Made by a program: the position numbers and the translations under genes. A stretch of DNA of 64,000 bases from an uncultured Bulleidia sp. (GTDB lineage Bacteria > Bacillota_I > Bacilli_A > Erysipelotrichales > Erysipelotrichaceae), in contig CAMUDN010000007.1 in the NCBI GenBank assembly GCA_947087645.1, positions 1 to 64,000 on the forward strand, given 5' to 3'. The notes beneath the pieces were generated by a model that was given only the letters and a program-made list of their open reading frames with translations, was not told the origin of the DNA and made no database searches. Shown one piece after another: positions 50,787 to 60,356 of the stretch. Every line of letters begins with the position of its first letter. Position 1 is the first letter of the stretch.

Positions 50787-52310
50787 ATGCATCGATATCT
50801 TAAATTTTTATATTCAAAAGTTATCTTAATAGCACCCTTAGTTTTATTACAGTTATATTTGTATTTAGCTCTTTTTCAAGGAACATCACAATTTAGTCCT
50901 TTGATTGATCGTTTTTTAAGATTTATTGCACTTGTTTTTGCTATATATATTATTAATCGTAATAGTGATTCACACTATAAAATAGCTTGGCTTTTAGTCC
51001 TTTTAACTTTTCCTATTACTGGCGTTGCTATCTATTTATTAGCAGGTAATAGACGGGTACCTAAAAAATTAGAAAAAGGTACAGTTAAAGCAAGTAAAGC
51101 GATGAATAATTTATTTAAACAAAATAGTGATACTTTAAATGAATTAAAAAAATATTATGCTGATGATTATCCACTATTTAAGTATGGTATTGAATATAGT
51201 GATTTTCCTATCTATGAGGGAACAAGAGGTGATTATTTTCCGAGTGGAGAAAATTGGTATCCACATTTTTTACATGATTTACAAGCTGCTAAACATTTTA
51301 TTTTTCTTGAATATTATATTATTTCAGAAGGTTGGCTGTGGTTTAAAATAGTTGATATTTTACGTAAAAAAGTCAAAGAAAAAGTAGAAGTAGTAATGAT
51401 TATGGATGATTTTGGCAGTGCTACACTACCTATCTATTGGGATAAAAAGTTACGCCAATGGGGAATTTCTGTTTATCGTTTCAATCCTTTAAGACCTGCT
51501 CTTTCTGTTATTATGAACAATCGTGATCATCGTAAAATTGCTGTTATAGATAATAAGATAGCATATACGGGGGGAATTAATATAGCTGATGAATATATTA
51601 ATAGGATACATCCATATGGCTATTGGAAAGATTCAGCTATTCGTTTAGAAGGTAAGGCTGTATGGTCGTTTACATGTATGTTTCTTGGTTTATGGACATA
51701 TCTTAAAAATAAAAATGAAGTAATTAAATATAATAAGTATCAAATATATGCTTCTTGTGCAAATGAAGGCTTTTTTCAACCTTTTTCGGATAGTCCGACA
51801 GATGATCAAAATTTAGCTTTAGACTTGCATATCAGTTTGATTAATCATGCTAAAAAATATATTTATATTGATTCAGCATATTTAGCAATTACGGATACAA
51901 TTCGCAATTTATTGATTTTAGCAGCTAAAAGAGGGATTGATGTTCGCATTTTAACTCCCCATATTCCTGATAAAAATTGGGTTTTTCAAATAACACGTGG
52001 AAATTATGCATGTTTAGTTAAAGAAGGCGTTAAAATATACGAATATACACCAGGTTTTAATCATACTAAAAATATTGTTGTTGATGATAAAATTGGTTTA
52101 ATGGGAACAGTTAATACTGATTATCGTAGTTATTTTTTACATTTTGAAAATGGTGTATTATTTGTTAATGAACGCTTAGCTTGTCAAATGCGTAAGAATT
52201 TTGAAGAAGCTATTGCCATATCAGAATTGATGAGTGAAGAAAAGTGTCAGACTAATATATGGTTACGTTTATATCGTGATATATTAAATTTGTTTGTCCC
52301 AATGGTATAG
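50787..52310 (+). CDS. cls: Cardiolipin synthase
   Basis: The 507-residue membrane enzyme has two N-terminal membrane helices and two phospholipase D motifs. The first is NNRDHRKIAVIDNKIAYTGG (HxKxxxxD) and the second is FNHTKNIVVDDKIGLMGTVN. It condenses two phosphatidylglycerols to cardiolipin. TAAGGAG supports the start. It is followed 9 bp later by a patatin-like lipase gene, suggesting a shared role in phospholipid turnover. Confidence 0.96.
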   Translation: MHRYLKFLYSKVILIAPLVLLQLYLYLALFQGTSQFSPLIDRFLRFIALVFAIYIINRNSDSHYKIAWLLVLLTFPITGVAIYLLAGNRRVPKKLEKGTVKASKAMNNLFKQNSDTLNELKKYYADDYPLFKYGIEYSDFPIYEGTRGDYFPSGENWYPHFLHDLQAAKHFIFLEYYIISEGWLWFKIVDILRKKVKEKVEVVMIMDDFGSATLPIYWDKKLRQWGISVYRFNPLRPALSVIMNNRDHRKIAVIDNKIAYTGGINIADEYINRIHPYGYWKDSAIRLEGKAVWSFTCMFLGLWTYLKNKNEVIKYNKYQIYASCANEGFFQPFSDSPTDDQNLALDLHISLINHAKKYIYIDSAYLAITDTIRNLLILAAKRGIDVRILTPHIPDKNWVFQITRGNYACLVKEGVKIYEYTPGFNHTKNIVVDDKIGLMGTVNTDYRSYFLHFENGVLFVNERLACQMRKNFEEAIAISELMSEEKCQTNIWLRLYRDILNLFVPMV

Positions 52311-52318
52311 AGGAAAAA

Positions 52319-53164
52319 ATGAAAAAAGTAGGTTTAGTTTTAGAAGGTGGCGGAATTCGAGGTGCTTTTACAGCGGGAGCATTGGCTTGGCTAGCTGATC
52401 AAAATATTCAATTTGATTATTATGTAGGTATCTCATCAGGAGCTATATATCTTGTAATCCATTTAGCAAAACAAAAAAAGATAGCTTATGATTTAGCAAC
52501 AAAGTATTCAATAGATCCAGATATTGTTGGTGTAAAAGCTTTTTTGAAAGAAGGTCATTTTGTAGCATATCGGAAACTTTTTGAAGAAGATTTAAAGAAA
52601 AAAGCACATCTGAATGTACAAGAACTAATTAAAGAAAATTTACCAATTGAAGTTGGTTGTTATGTTTTGGAACATGGTAAAACAGAATATTTTCCTGTTG
52701 AAAGTGATTTAACAACTGTGATTGCTTCAGCATCATTGCCAATTGTTGGTAGCGTTTGTAAGTATAAAGGATTACATTTATTGGATGGTGGTGTAACAAA
52801 AATGATTCCAATTGAACGAGCTGTTGAACAAGGCTGTACACATTTTTTGGTTATTACAACGAAAGCTAAAGATTATGTACGTAAGCCATCAAGTCGGTTT
52901 GTAAAATGGTTAATTAAAATTCTTTATCATGCTTATCCCCAAATAGCAAAAGATTATGCCGTAAGACATATTAATTATTATCATCAAAAAGAATTGATTC
53001 AAAAATATATTAATGAAGGTAAAGCCATAAATATATATCCTACAGTAAATGTTCCTGTATCACGTTTTAAAGGAAGTGTAAGTCAAGCTAAACAATTGTA
53101 TCAATTAGGTTATCAAAATATGGCAGAAAGAAAAGAAGAGATATTAAAATTAATAAAAAAATAG
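52319..53164 (+). CDS. Patatin-like phospholipase
   Basis: A 281-residue protein with the patatin Ser-Asp dyad. The oxyanion loop is LEGGGIRGAFTAGAL, the nucleophile elbow is YVGISSGA (GxSxG) and the catalytic aspartate is in LLDGGVTKMIPI. No signal peptide, so it acts in the cytosol or at the inner membrane face. RYI-type bacterial patatins hydrolyse acyl esters of phospholipids. Close spacing to cls implies an operon. The frame is intact, with normal length. Confidence 0.92.
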   Translation: MKKVGLVLEGGGIRGAFTAGALAWLADQNIQFDYYVGISSGAIYLVIHLAKQKKIAYDLATKYSIDPDIVGVKAFLKEGHFVAYRKLFEEDLKKKAHLNVQELIKENLPIEVGCYVLEHGKTEYFPVESDLTTVIASASLPIVGSVCKYKGLHLLDGGVTKMIPIERAVEQGCTHFLVITTKAKDYVRKPSSRFVKWLIKILYHAYPQIAKDYAVRHINYYHQKELIQKYINEGKAINIYPTVNVPVSRFKGSVSQAKQLYQLGYQNMAERKEEILKLIKK

Positions 53165-53182
53165 GGTTCATCCCTATTTTAT
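53157..53182. terminator. Bidirectional terminator between the patatin and VanY-like genes
   Basis: AAATAGGG-TTCAT-CCCTATTT overlaps the patatin stop codon, with A and T runs on either side, between convergent genes. Confidence 0.85.
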
Positions 53183-54268
53183 TTTTTGTAAAAGAGCAGC
53201 ATCTGGTTTTAAAGATTTATCAAACCAATTTTGCAGATATAATTCACTATATTCATCGAAAGAAAGTTGTGATTTGTTGATTTTAAGCGCTAATTCTTTA
53301 CCAACATAGCGATAGATCTTAGGGTTTAAAAGACCGGTTATTTTTTCTTTGCCATTTGGATAACGTTGGATAAAACCGTATTCATGTGCATGTTTACTAA
53401 TCCATTCAAGAACTTGTTTTTCTTGTTTGACATAAGTTATAGCAACTTTAAATTTAAGTCCGCTTTGGCTTTCACTAAAACCTTCTTTCATCACTTTATT
53501 ACCCATTCTTTGATATAAATTTAATTGACTTTGGTAATCTGAATAAGCATTAGTTATAAAAAAATTCATCTTTTCTTGAATTGACTTTTTGACGAAAAGA
53601 ACAGCTTGTTGCATAGCTTCTTTACGTAATTGTTGATTTGGTGAAGCATATTGACGAGGAATATTAACTAAGTCATGAGGTTTATAATTTTTATTGTAGT
53701 AATAATTATAATTTACTAAAGTGTTTATTTTAGGATCTTTTATTTCATGCGTTATTTTATATTCTTGGCGATAATTACCAGATAATGTAAATTTATTATT
53801 ATTATTTTGTGTATGATGTTGCAAACAATCCTTAATGTAGTTATTTTCATCCCATTGATAATCAAAAACAAGTAATGGCGTTAATTCAAAAAAATTTAAT
53901 TTAGAAAATAAATTTTCTAATTGATCATCTTCATATCCTTTATCTTTTAAACGTTGATATAAAAGGATATCTTTTTCATTGATTTCTTGTTCTTTATAAT
54001 TAATTTTATAAATTGATAAATAGTGAGGATAAAAATTATTTCTATCAATAGCTTTTTTAAGGCTTGGTGAATTAAGCTTATTTTTGATAATCCAAGAACT
54101 TACCTTCTCTTTTTGTAAAACTTTAATTTGATTTTTACTATATCCAAGCTTAGATAATTCTTTTTTTTCTTTTAAAATGGGTTGAAAGTATAGATAAAAA
54201 GGTACTATAAGTATACATATTATAAAAATAATAAAACTTTTACGAATTTTCCTTTTCTTTTTTTTCAT
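53174..54268 (-). CDS. VanY-family D,D-carboxypeptidase-like protein lacking the zinc ligands
   Basis: A 364-residue protein with an N-terminal membrane anchor (residues about 10-27), then a Lys/Tyr/Asn-rich domain with LSKLGYSKNQIKVLQ-type repeats, then a VanY-like domain. Family phrases are kept: FITNAYSDYQSQLNLYQ, WISKHAHEYGFIQRYPNGKEKITG, IYRYVGKELA. The metal site is not. The usual SEHxxGxAxD reads SESQSGLKFK, and EPWHYRYVG reads NPKIYRYVG. His, Asp and His ligands and the catalytic Glu are thus all replaced. The frame is intact, so a non-catalytic wall-binding or regulatory role is inferred. Confidence 0.82.
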   Translation of the reverse strand: MKKKKRKIRKSFIIFIICILIVPFYLYFQPILKEKKELSKLGYSKNQIKVLQKEKVSSWIIKNKLNSPSLKKAIDRNNFYPHYLSIYKINYKEQEINEKDILLYQRLKDKGYEDDQLENLFSKLNFFELTPLLVFDYQWDENNYIKDCLQHHTQNNNNKFTLSGNYRQEYKITHEIKDPKINTLVNYNYYYNKNYKPHDLVNIPRQYASPNQQLRKEAMQQAVLFVKKSIQEKMNFFITNAYSDYQSQLNLYQRMGNKVMKEGFSESQSGLKFKVAITYVKQEKQVLEWISKHAHEYGFIQRYPNGKEKITGLLNPKIYRYVGKELALKINKSQLSFDEYSELYLQNWFDKSLKPDAALLQKIK

Positions 54269-54942
54269 AATAATTCCTTTTTAAAGATCATCCAGTCACC
54301 TATCATTTTAGGATGTAATTCAAATGTAAGCATTGTTTTTTTGATGGGGTGTAAGAAACATAATCTGTACGCAAATAAGCAAATAGGTTCTTTAGCAGGC
54401 TTGAAATGATAGCGTTGATCATGTAAAAGAGGCCAACCTCGACTGGCAAATTGAACACGTATTTGATGAGGACGCCCTGTCTCTAAATCAATATGTACAA
54501 GTGATTTGCCCTTTTTTTGAGCTAATATACGATAAGATAAACGAGCAAATTTACCTTCTTTGCATGTTGAAACAAAGACTTTATTTTGTTTATGGTCTTT
54601 TTTTAAATAATCTTCTAAAGTTCCTTGTTTTGGTAACTTAGTACTATCTAATATAGCTAAATAACTTTTTTGTAAAAGATGTTGACGAATTTCATCACTT
54701 AAGCGAGAAGCAGCTTTTGATGTTTTTGCAAAAACCATTAAACCACCAACTGGTCTATCTAGGCGATGAACTAAGCCTAAAAAGACATTACCAGGTTTAT
54801 GATCTCTTTCTTTTATCAGTTGTTTGAGTAATTGTAAGAGATCTTTTTCACCTGTTTTATCAGCTTGTGAAAGAATATTGATTGGTTTTTGTACAACAAG
54901 AAGATGGTTATCTTCATAAATAATATTTATTTTTTCTGCCAT
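54265..54942 (-). CDS. RluA-family pseudouridine synthase
   Basis: A 225-residue enzyme that isomerises uridine in rRNA or tRNA. It starts with YEDNHLLVVQKPINILSQAD; the catalytic signature is LVHRLDRPVGGLMVFAKTSKAA with the essential Asp. The C-terminal GRPHQIRVQFASRGWPLLHD is also typical. There is no S4 domain, so it resembles the short RluA/TruC type; the target site cannot be read. It overlaps both neighbours (4 and 16 bp), forming an operon with the methyltransferase and the VanY-like gene. Confidence 0.92.
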   Translation of the reverse strand: MAEKINIIYEDNHLLVVQKPINILSQADKTGEKDLLQLLKQLIKERDHKPGNVFLGLVHRLDRPVGGLMVFAKTSKAASRLSDEIRQHLLQKSYLAILDSTKLPKQGTLEDYLKKDHKQNKVFVSTCKEGKFARLSYRILAQKKGKSLVHIDLETGRPHQIRVQFASRGWPLLHDQRYHFKPAKEPICLFAYRLCFLHPIKKTMLTFELHPKMIGDWMIFKKELL

Positions 54943-55799
54943 CGTGCATATATTCCTGCGGGTAAAACAATGTTACGTGATGAAATAGGCAATGCCAGTT
55001 CTCCTGTTTCAATATTACCATTTGGTAAAGAAGTAGTATTTAACAAATTAGCAAAGACAGTTGCAGAAAAACCGCTTGTATAAGAATTAACTAAAAAGAA
55101 ACAAGCATCTTGGTCTAACAATTGACTAGCATTTTGAATGAGTTTTCTTACTTCTTGCTCAAATTTCCACATTTCGCCATTTGGCCCACGACCATAACTA
55201 GGTGGATCCATCAAAATACCATGATAACGATGACCTCTTCTTTTTTCCCGTTCCACAAATTTTAGACAATCTTCAACGATAAAACGAATCTTATGTTTTT
55301 CAAGATGGGAATAATTTCTATTTTCTTTTGCCCATTGTACCATACCTTTAGCTGCATCAACATGGACAACTTCATCCGCTCCTGCTAAAGAACAAGCCAA
55401 AGAAGCTGCTCCTGTATAAGCAAAAAGGTTTAATATTTTAGTTACTTTACCTTGTTTCACACGATCTTGAATTAAATGTTGCATCCAATCCCAATTAACA
55501 GCTTGTTCAGGGAATAAGCCAGTATGTTTAAAATTGGTTGGTGCAACTTTAAAAGTTAAATTTTGGTAATGTATAAACCAATAATCAGGTATTTTTTTGC
55601 GATATTCCCAATAACCGCCACCTGCTTTTGAACGGTGGTAAATAGCATCATAATTTTGCCAATCAGTAGAAGGATTTTTAGCCCAGATAGCTAATGGATC
55701 AGGGCGTCTTAATATAATATTTTGCCAGCGCTCTAATTTTTCAAAATCACCAGCATCAATACATTCGTAATCTTGCCAATATTCAGCTTTTTTTATCAT
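54927..55799 (-). CDS. Class I SAM-dependent rRNA methyltransferase (RlmI/RlmK-like)
   Basis: The 290-residue enzyme has the SAM-binding motif KILNLFAYTGAASLACSLAGA, acidic motif II VVHVDAAKGMVQWAKEN, RFIVEDCLKFV and the catalytic MDPPSYGRG. The N-terminal PUA domain of long RlmI is missing, so this is the short form often called SAM-dependent methyltransferase. It probably methylates 23S rRNA cytosine. First gene of the three-gene minus-strand operon, divergent from pcrA. Confidence 0.88.
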   Translation of the reverse strand: MIKKAEYWQDYECIDAGDFEKLERWQNIILRRPDPLAIWAKNPSTDWQNYDAIYHRSKAGGGYWEYRKKIPDYWFIHYQNLTFKVAPTNFKHTGLFPEQAVNWDWMQHLIQDRVKQGKVTKILNLFAYTGAASLACSLAGADEVVHVDAAKGMVQWAKENRNYSHLEKHKIRFIVEDCLKFVEREKRRGHRYHGILMDPPSYGRGPNGEMWKFEQEVRKLIQNASQLLDQDACFFLVNSYTSGFSATVFANLLNTTSLPNGNIETGELALPISSRNIVLPAGIYARWQKK

Positions 55800-55899
55800 A
55801 AATTACCTCAAGTTGATTATAGCACGACAATTCTTTAAAATTTACAAGCCTATTTGAAAACTTTATAATAAAATGAAATCACTAGAAAGAGGAATTACT

Positions 55900-58029
55900 G
55901 TGCTGGATATTCAATCACTAAATTTACAACAAAAAGAAGCAGTCTTAGATGAACATCAATATTTACGTATTATTGCTGGAGCAGGTTCAGGTAAGACCCG
56001 TGTTTTAACTATGAAAATTGCTCATTTAATTGCTGATAAACAAGTTTGGCCAACTAAAATTTTAGCAATTACTTTTACAAATAAAGCGGCTCGCGAAATG
56101 GAAAATCGTATTTTCAAAATGTTAACAGAAGATATAAGTAAACCAATTATTTGTACGATTCATTCTTTATGTGTACGTATTTTACGCCAAGATATTGGGG
56201 TAATGAATTATCCACGTAATTTCACTATTTTGGATGCTGAAGATCAAAAAGCTATTATTAAAGAATTTTATAAGGAACATCATTTACATAAAGAAGATCT
56301 TTCATTTAGTGCTGTCTTGAATTATATTTCAAATAATAAAGCAGTTAATTTAACAGTTGATGAAGCATATAAAATAGCAGATTTCAGTGATTATGAAAAA
56401 TTAAAAGCAAAAATATATGAATATTATTTACAAAGGCAAAAAGAACTTTTGGCACTTGATTTTGATGATTTGATTATATGGACGGTAAATATATTTCAAC
56501 AATTTGTAACAATTAAACAAAAGTGGCAAAGTTATTTTAAATATATTTTAGTTGATGAATTTCAAGACATTGACCATATCCAATATAAATTAATTAAACT
56601 TCTTGTTGGTAAAGATAATAATTTATTGGTTGTGGGTGATCCAGATCAGACAATTTATACTTGGCGAGGTGCAGATGTTCGTATAATTGTTGATTTTGCA
56701 AAAGATTTTCCTCAATCAAGAACTATTTTATTAACCCAAAATTATCGTAGTACAAAGGCTATTTTACAAGGTGCTAATTCAGTAATTAAGAATAATAAGC
56801 AAAGGGTTGATAAAGATTTGTTTACAATTGATCAATCACCGGATAAAATATATCATTTTTCAGCTAGTAGTGATGAAAGTCAAGCTTTATGGATTGCTCA
56901 TAAAATGAAGTCAATTTGTGCTAAAAAAGGTAGTTATGCGGAAATGGCTGTTCTTTATCGTGCCAATTATTTATCACGTTCATTAGAAAAAGCATTAATG
57001 GATGAACGTATTCCATATGTTATTTATGGTGGTTTACGTTTTTTTGAGCGGCAAATAGTGAAAGATGTTTTATCATATATGCGTTTAGTGCTTAAAGGTG
57101 ATGATTTATCATTTGATCGCATTATTAATCGTCCGAAAAGAGGAATTGGTATAAAGACAATAGATCAGATAAGTCAAAGAGCTAAGGAATTAAATTGTAC
57201 AAAATTAGAAGTTTTAAAGCAGGAATCTTTATTTAAAGGTAAAGTACAAATGACAATAGACTCTTTTTTGCAAAGTTTAAATAATTGGCAAGAAAGAATT
57301 AAGCAAGCAGATATATCTTTGTTACAAGCATTTGAAATGGTTATTGATGAGAGCGGTTATCAAGCTTTCTTGGCAAGTGAAAATGATGCCGATAATCTTG
57401 GCTATTTAAAATCTTTATTAGAAGATGTACAAGATTTTGAAAAACGTTATCCCCAAGCTCATTTAGAGGAATATTTACAATCAGTTGCTTTATATGGTGA
57501 TCGTACAGAAATAATTGATAATAACTATGTACAATTAATGACGATTCATGCAGCAAAAGGACTTGAATTTAATACTGTTTTTATTAGTGATTTAAATGAG
57601 GGAATTTTTCCATCTGAAAGATCTATAAGTGAAGGTAATAAAGGCTTAGAAGAAGAAAGACGTCTAGCTTATGTAGCTTTTACTCGGGCACGACAACATT
57701 TATATTTAACAGATGCTAGTGGCTATTCATACATTTTGCAAAAAGCTAAAATGCCATCTCGTTTTATTACAGAAATTGCTGATGAGTATATTACACATCA
57801 AATATCAGGTGTTAAAAAAGAAAATATGATGCCACCATTATTTGTTTCTAAAAATGTTCAATCTTTAGCAAAAAATAAAGTATGGCATAAAAAAGAAGTT
57901 GTTATGCATATTAAATTTGGGGAAGGTGTTGTTATATCTCAAGATGGTGACTTTGTAACAATTGCTTTTGCTTATCCATGGGGGATTAAGAAATTACAGG
58001 CAAATCATCCATCACTTAAGAAAAAATAA
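55900..58029 (+). CDS. pcrA: UvrD/PcrA-family DNA helicase
   Basis: A 709-residue SF1A helicase. Motifs appear in order: Q-motif LNLQQKEAV, Walker A IAGAGSGKTRVL, Ia TFTNKAAREM, Walker B ILVDEFQDID, III VVGDPDQTIYTWRGAD, IV LTQNYRST, V TIHAAKGLEFNTVF and VI EEERRLAYVAFTRA. A C-terminal linker and Tudor-like domain (VMHIKFGEGVVISQDGDFVTIAF) match PcrA. GTG 55900 with AGAAAGAGG upstream is preferred over ATG 55873, which has no ribosome site. It forms a repair pair with ligA, as in many Firmicutes. Confidence 0.95.
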   Translation: MLDIQSLNLQQKEAVLDEHQYLRIIAGAGSGKTRVLTMKIAHLIADKQVWPTKILAITFTNKAAREMENRIFKMLTEDISKPIICTIHSLCVRILRQDIGVMNYPRNFTILDAEDQKAIIKEFYKEHHLHKEDLSFSAVLNYISNNKAVNLTVDEAYKIADFSDYEKLKAKIYEYYLQRQKELLALDFDDLIIWTVNIFQQFVTIKQKWQSYFKYILVDEFQDIDHIQYKLIKLLVGKDNNLLVVGDPDQTIYTWRGADVRIIVDFAKDFPQSRTILLTQNYRSTKAILQGANSVIKNNKQRVDKDLFTIDQSPDKIYHFSASSDESQALWIAHKMKSICAKKGSYAEMAVLYRANYLSRSLEKALMDERIPYVIYGGLRFFERQIVKDVLSYMRLVLKGDDLSFDRIINRPKRGIGIKTIDQISQRAKELNCTKLEVLKQESLFKGKVQMTIDSFLQSLNNWQERIKQADISLLQAFEMVIDESGYQAFLASENDADNLGYLKSLLEDVQDFEKRYPQAHLEEYLQSVALYGDRTEIIDNNYVQLMTIHAAKGLEFNTVFISDLNEGIFPSERSISEGNKGLEEERRLAYVAFTRARQHLYLTDASGYSYILQKAKMPSRFITEIADEYITHQISGVKKENMMPPLFVSKNVQSLAKNKVWHKKEVVMHIKFGEGVVISQDGDFVTIAFAYPWGIKKLQANHPSLKKK

Positions 58030-58038
58030 GGAGTGTAT

Positions 58039-60003
58039 ATGCGTATAGAAGAGCAAATGAAAGAACTTATTCAACGATTAAATGCTGCTTCCGATGCTTA
58101 TTATAATGGGCAGGCTGAGCTTTTATCAGATACAGAGTGGGATCAATTATTTGATAAATTACAAAATTTAGAGCAAACAACAGGGATTATTTTATCTAAT
58201 TCACCAACACATAAAGTATCGGCTGATACAGTTTATGGGCAAAAAGAAGAACATCTTTATCCGGCTTTATCATTAGCTAAAACAAAGTCTGTCAGTGAGT
58301 TAGTAAAGTGGGCAAATGGTAAAAAAATTTGGATGTCATGGAAATTAGATGGTTTAACATTAGTTGTAACTTATCAAAAAGGTAAATTGTTGAAAATTGT
58401 TACCAGAGGAGATGGTCATATTGGCACAAATATTACGCATTTAGCTCAAGGAATCTTTGGCATTCCTGAGCATATTGATTATCAAGGGGAATTAGTAATT
58501 CGTGGTGAGGCGTTGATTTCTTATGCTGATTTTGAACAATATATTCGTGAAACAGGTGAAGATTATGCTAATCCACGTAATTTAGCAGCTGGATCTTTAA
58601 ATCTTAAAAAAGCACAAGAAGTAAAAAGACGCAATATTCATTTTCGACCTTTTACATTAGTTTATATAGATCAAACAATTAATTGTTGGGGTGAAAGAAT
58701 GAAGTTTTTAACGACTCTTGGTTTTGATGTCGTAGAACATATATGTCTTTTAAATAGTGATGAAGAACATATGCAAAACGCTGTTGAACAATTTTCCAAA
58801 CAAGTTATGGAAAGAGTGAATCCTTATCCAGTAGATGGTTTAGTTATTGTTTATGATGATATTTTATATGCACAAAAAGGGAATGTTACAGGTCACCATG
58901 CAACAAGAGCAGGCTTAGCTTTTAAGTGGAAAGACCAATCAAAAATAACAAAACTTATAGGTATTGAATGGTCAAATGCTATTTCAACAATTAGTCCGAT
59001 TGCTCTTTTTGAACCGATTGAATTAGAAGGAACAATTGTTAAACGTGCTTCTTTAGTAAACATTTCTGAATGTGAACGTTTAGGGATTGGTGATAAGGGT
59101 ACAGTGTTAGAAGTTATCAAAGCTAATATGATTATTCCTAAAATACTTTCTGTTAAGCAAAAGGTAGGTCAATTAGTAATTCCAGAAAAATGTCCAGTAT
59201 GTCATGCTAAAACTTCTATTCAGATATCAAAAGTATCGGGAACAAAGACCTTAAAATGTAGTAATGATGATTGTCCGGCAAAGGCTTTAAAACAATATGT
59301 TCGTTTTGTTAGTAAACAAGGAGTAGATATTGAAGGAATTAATGAAGCAACATTAGCTCGTTTTATTGCTTGTGGTTGGATCCATTCTTATGCAGATATC
59401 TATCACTTAGAAAGATATAAGGATGAAATAGCACAGTTAGATGGATTTGGCGAAAAATCAGCATTTAATATTATTTCATCATTAACAAAAGCTAAAAAAG
59501 TAAGAGCTGATAAATTTTTAGTTGCTTTATCTATTCCATTAGTTGGTATTGATGTTGCAAGACGTTTGTTAAAAGCGTATTCTTTTAATGAATTATGGCA
59601 ATTAGCAATGGTAAAAGAAAAAGATTGCTTAGCATCTATTGAAAGTATTGGGCCACAAAAATCAGCTTCTTTCATTAATTTTGTGCAAGATCCTAGAAAG
59701 CAAGAAGAAGTTAAAAAATTGTTAGCAATCATAGAAATTGAAGATTTAGCTAACAATAATAACAATAGTTTAGCAGGATTAACATTTGTTATTACTGGTG
59801 AACTTAGACATTTTCCAAATCGTAGTGCATTAAAAGAATTAATTCAATCACAAGGTGGTAAAGTAACATCCAGTATCAGTAAGGCAACAAGTTTTTTGAT
59901 TAATAATGATGTGAATAGTACGTCAACTAAAAATAAAAAAGCAAAAGAATTAGCTATTCCTATTATTAGTGAAGCAGAACTATGTACACGCTTTAATTTA
60001 TGA
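58039..60003 (+). CDS. ligA: NAD-dependent DNA ligase
   Basis: A 654-residue LigA. The adenylated lysine is in WMSWKLDGLTLVV, followed by the TRGDGHIGTNITH and GELVIRGEAL motifs of the nucleotidyltransferase. The OB fold lies around GDKGTVLEVIKANMIIPKI, then a zinc finger with CPVCHAKT and CSNDDCPAKA, helix-hairpin-helix repeats, and a BRCT domain (GLTFVITGELRHFPNRSALK). ATG 58039 follows GGAGTG at proper spacing; an in-frame GTG at 58033 is too close to it. It lies 9 bp after pcrA. Confidence 0.97.
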   Translation: MRIEEQMKELIQRLNAASDAYYNGQAELLSDTEWDQLFDKLQNLEQTTGIILSNSPTHKVSADTVYGQKEEHLYPALSLAKTKSVSELVKWANGKKIWMSWKLDGLTLVVTYQKGKLLKIVTRGDGHIGTNITHLAQGIFGIPEHIDYQGELVIRGEALISYADFEQYIRETGEDYANPRNLAAGSLNLKKAQEVKRRNIHFRPFTLVYIDQTINCWGERMKFLTTLGFDVVEHICLLNSDEEHMQNAVEQFSKQVMERVNPYPVDGLVIVYDDILYAQKGNVTGHHATRAGLAFKWKDQSKITKLIGIEWSNAISTISPIALFEPIELEGTIVKRASLVNISECERLGIGDKGTVLEVIKANMIIPKILSVKQKVGQLVIPEKCPVCHAKTSIQISKVSGTKTLKCSNDDCPAKALKQYVRFVSKQGVDIEGINEATLARFIACGWIHSYADIYHLERYKDEIAQLDGFGEKSAFNIISSLTKAKKVRADKFLVALSIPLVGIDVARRLLKAYSFNELWQLAMVKEKDCLASIESIGPQKSASFINFVQDPRKQEEVKKLLAIIEIEDLANNNNNSLAGLTFVITGELRHFPNRSALKELIQSQGGKVTSSISKATSFLINNDVNSTSTKNKKAKELAIPIISEAELCTRFNL

Positions 60004-60059
60004 TAGATTGAAAAGAAATTATTAAAAGGATAGAATAATACGGTAGAAAGTGGGTATTT

Positions 60060-60356
60060 ATGAGTAATAATAAAAATCGTCAATACTTTAAATCTTTAGC
60101 TAAGCGTTTAATGTTTCAGCTTAGTGATGAAGAGGCAGATGGTTTATTAAAAAATTTTGAAGTTTTAGATAAACAAATAGCTTTAATGGAAAAAATAGAT
60201 ACTAATAATGTGACAGAAATGATATTTCCTTTTGCTGTTGAAACAACATTTTTAAGAGAAGATGTTGTTAATCATGTGATTAGTCAACAAGAAGCTGTTC
60301 AAAATGTAAGTAAACAAGTGGATGGTCATTTTGTCTTGCCAAAGGTGGTGAAATAA
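60060..60356 (+). CDS. gatC: Aspartyl/glutamyl-tRNA amidotransferase subunit C
   Basis: A 98-residue GatC with the usual pattern: the N-terminal helix LAKRLMFQLSDEEADGLLKN, then EKIDTNNVTEMIFPF and LREDVV. It stabilises the GatAB complex that converts Glu-tRNA(Gln) to Gln-tRNA(Gln). First gene of gatCAB, with a one-base overlap to gatA. Confidence 0.93.
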   Translation: MSNNKNRQYFKSLAKRLMFQLSDEEADGLLKNFEVLDKQIALMEKIDTNNVTEMIFPFAVETTFLREDVVNHVISQQEAVQNVSKQVDGHFVLPKVVK

